Assembly (NCBI GenBank): GCA_021157815.1
Contig: JAGGVT010000084.1
Span: forward strand, 1-14,538
Length of the DNA stretch: 14,538 nucleotides
Source: a bacterium
GTDB taxonomy: Bacteria > JAJVIF01 > JAGGVT01
Reading direction: 5' to 3'
A model generated the notes under the pieces. The model did not search any database, was not told the origin of the DNA, and worked only from the letters and a program-made list of their open reading frames with translations. Positions 13,201 through 14,538 of the stretch are shown one piece after another. Position 1 is the stretch's first letter. Every line of letters starts with the position of its first letter. Made by a program: the position numbers and the translations under genes.

Positions 13201-14148
13201 TTAACGAATTGCCATCCGCATTAGCAGATGATTCATGTAAAGCGATGTTGCCATTGTGCGTAAATCAGTTTGTGGAAATGATGGCGCGAATTTCATCTCG
13301 AATCCCCTGAGCAGTTCATCAAAGATTGAACCCTCACCAAGAGGAGAAACGACATAATCGTTCACATCAAGACCGCCTTCGGTTGCCGCGCGGTCAAGTG
13401 CATCCTTCAATCCGCCAAGTTCATCCACAAGGCCAAGGTCTTTCGCCTGCCTGCCGCTCCAGATTTCACCTGTCGCGATTTTGTCCACTTCGTTTTTAGT
13501 CATGCCCCTGCCCTCCATGACCGCTTCCTTGAATTGCTCATGCACCTCATCGAGAATATTCTGCAATATCTTCTTTTCTGCAGGAGTCATGGGACGATTC
13601 GGGCTTCCAATGTCCTTGTACTTGCCTGCTTTTAAAGTAACATTATCCAGCCCGATTAAATCGTACAGGCCCTCATAATTAAGCAGCTGCATGATAACGC
13701 CGATTGAACCTGTTAATGTAGCAGGATTGGCGTAAATGACATCCGCCGAGGCAGCGACAAAATATCCGCCGCTTGCAGCGACATCGCCCATCGAGACAAT
13801 AATCTTCTTTCCGGATTGGCGGTATCTCTGAATTGCCGTGAATATCTCCTGGCTGGCTGCTGCTGACCCGCCGGGGGAATTGACTCGAATTACAACCGCT
13901 TTGATATTGCCATCCTTGATTGCTTCATCAATCTGTTCAACAACGGTTTCAGAACTCGTTCCGGCAGTCGGCATGAACGGGTTCATTCCACTTCTCTCTG
14001 CTGTGATTATACCGTTGATGTGGATTAATCCCACGCGATCGCCGCTGTATGGTATTCCGGCTGATGTAAAGTCATTGCAGCTAATACCAATGAAAACCGC
14101 GAGAGTTATTATCGCAATCAAGCCCAGGACCGAAAGGAAATTCTTCAT
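13201..14148 (-). CDS. sppA: Signal peptide peptidase SppA (short form)
   Basis: Membrane-anchored Ser/Lys protease that degrades signal peptides and other membrane-associated peptides. At 315 residues it is the single-domain, Bacillus-like form, not the 600-residue double-domain one. One N-terminal hydrophobic helix (about 4-23) ends in GISC, which resembles a poor lipobox (Gly, not Leu/Val, at -3), so a lipoprotein is possible but weakly supported. The protease domain has VNSPGGS (89-95), the nucleophile Ser126 in DVAASGGYF, LTGSIGVIMQ (145-154), and the general-base Lys178 in GKYKDIGSPNRPMT. A downstream EIWSGRQAKDLGLVDELGG block completes the S49 signature. ATG at 14146-14148 has GGAGG seven bases upstream. 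It is the first gene of the array sppA-maf-large-small subunit. Confidence 0.95.
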   Translation of the reverse strand: MKNFLSVLGLIAIITLAVFIGISCNDFTSAGIPYSGDRVGLIHINGIITAERSGMNPFMPTAGTSSETVVEQIDEAIKDGNIKAVVIRVNSPGGSAAASQEIFTAIQRYRQSGKKIIVSMGDVAASGGYFVAASADVIYANPATLTGSIGVIMQLLNYEGLYDLIGLDNVTLKAGKYKDIGSPNRPMTPAEKKILQNILDEVHEQFKEAVMEGRGMTKNEVDKIATGEIWSGRQAKDLGLVDELGGLKDALDRAATEGGLDVNDYVVSPLGEGSIFDELLRGFEMKFAPSFPQTDLRTMATSLYMNHLLMRMAIR

Positions 14149-14193
14149 TGTTCAGCCTCCATAAACTGGATTAGTTTGTCAAAATTCAAAAGC

Positions 14194-14221
14194 ATTATAG
14201 CAGTTATGTATGTTATGACCA
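14194..14221 (-). promoter_or_regulatory. Promoter candidate for the sppA operon
   Basis: On the minus strand: TGGTCA (14216-14221, 4/6), a 16-nt spacer, and a perfect TATAAT (14194-14199) preceded by TGC, making an extended -10 (TGCTATAAT). Predicted start near 14187 gives a leader of about 39 nt containing the GGAGG at 14156-14160. Confidence 0.6.
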
Positions 14222-14386
14222 CAGTCAATTTAAAATGTTGCGATGAATATTATGGTAGATGTAAAAAGCGGTGAGGTGTAATATACTAATGCTGAATTGG
14301 TTAATTAAAAGGTTCTTCATGAAAAAGAACTTAGAGCATAACCGTGTCTTGAATATTAGTGTATGTTGGGAAAGCCCCCACCCCAG
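14222..14386. other. Gene-free stretch upstream of sppA
   Basis: No convincing coding frame. The only structure seen is a small hairpin, GTTCTT/AAGAAC with a 7-nt loop (14312-14330), lacking a T-run. The stretch then grades into the GC-rich palindrome at 14387. Confidence 0.4.
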
Positions 14387-14408
14387 CCCTCCCCGCGAGC
14401 GGGGAGGG
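14387..14408. repeat. GC-rich palindrome opening the tandem array
   Basis: CCCTCCCCGC (14387-14396), loop GA, GCGGGGAGGG (14399-14408): a perfect 10-bp inverted repeat. The preceding CCCCCACCCCAG is also strongly C-biased. The right arm is the first ten bases of the 31-bp tandem unit. Confidence 0.85.
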
Positions 14409-14538
14409 AGCAAATTGTTTTTCAAGTTAGCGGGAAGGGAGCAGATTGTTTTTCAAGTTAGCGGGGAGGGAGCAAATTGTTTTTCAAGTTAGCGGGAAGG
14501 GAGCAGATTGTTTTTCAAGTTAGCGGGAAGGGAGCAGA
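14399..14538 (+). repeat. 31-bp tandem repeat array, continuing past the window
   Basis: Units start at 14399, 14430, 14461, 14492 and 14523, the last cut at 16 bases by the window edge. Each unit is GCGGG(G/A)AGGGAGCA(A/G) followed by ATTGTTTTTCAAGTTA. The two variable positions change together, giving two variants in the order A-B-A-B-B. There are no spacers, so this is not CRISPR. Confidence 0.95.

Noticed and set aside
14271-14492. 73-codon plus-strand frame containing a HPSPPRERGG stretch
   Set aside because: That peptide is the translation of the CCCTCCCCGC palindrome, and the rest translates the tandem repeat. There is no ribosome binding site or family match.
14399-14538. Regular 31-bp repeats that could suggest a CRISPR array
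   Set aside because: Units are directly adjacent with no unique spacers, and no cas gene is present.

Overview
The window reads as chromosomal DNA of a Gram-negative bacterium. A TonB-type C-terminal domain implies an outer membrane, and it carries bacterial housekeeping genes (der, plsY, maf, sppA) with GGAGG-type ribosome binding sites. Base composition looks balanced to slightly AT-rich. I cannot name the phylum from sequence alone. The mixture of a DUF2723-type membrane protein, an AftB-like glycosyltransferase and many dispersed palindromic repeats would fit an uncultured environmental lineage, but that is inference.

Layout, left to right. (1) 1-1979, plus strand: the tail of a TonB-like protein, a MATE exporter that seems to start at a non-canonical ATA codon, and a solitary HicB-family antitoxin. 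(2) 1980-2422: a gene-free stretch packed with nested inverted repeats and a 17-bp tandem repeat. (3) 2423-5738: two large multi-membrane-span GT-C-like proteins converging on a possible bidirectional terminator. (4) 4134-8040, minus strand: der, then plsY and the AftB-like glycosyltransferase. A perfect 24-bp inverted repeat lies between der and plsY, and plsY has its own extended -10 promoter candidate. (5) 8107-8884: a REP-associated tyrosine transposase (RAYT) flanked by inverted copies of a GGGACAGTCCCC motif. (6) 8909-10558, minus strand: an hbd-crt pair for 3-hydroxyacyl-CoA/crotonyl-CoA interconversion. A REPIN-like element (10583-10714) built from the same motif as the RAYT flanks lies just upstream. 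(7) 10789-14148, minus strand: a tight array sppA - maf - isopropylmalate-dehydratase-like large subunit - small subunit. (8) 14149-14538: the sppA promoter region, then a GC-rich palindrome that opens into a 31-bp tandem array running off the window edge.

The most unusual content is the pair of aconitase-superfamily subunits at 10789-12561. Fold-level motifs are easy to align to LeuC and LeuD. However, all three [4Fe-4S] cysteines, the DSH motif, the catalytic His/Glu region and the substrate-binding arginines of the large subunit are replaced, and so is the GSSREH motif of the small subunit. Both reading frames are intact and adjacent, so this looks like a coordinately repurposed, cluster-less heterodimer rather than decay. 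The second theme is the RAYT/REP system: one transposase gene with four copies of its probable target motif within about 2.6 kb.
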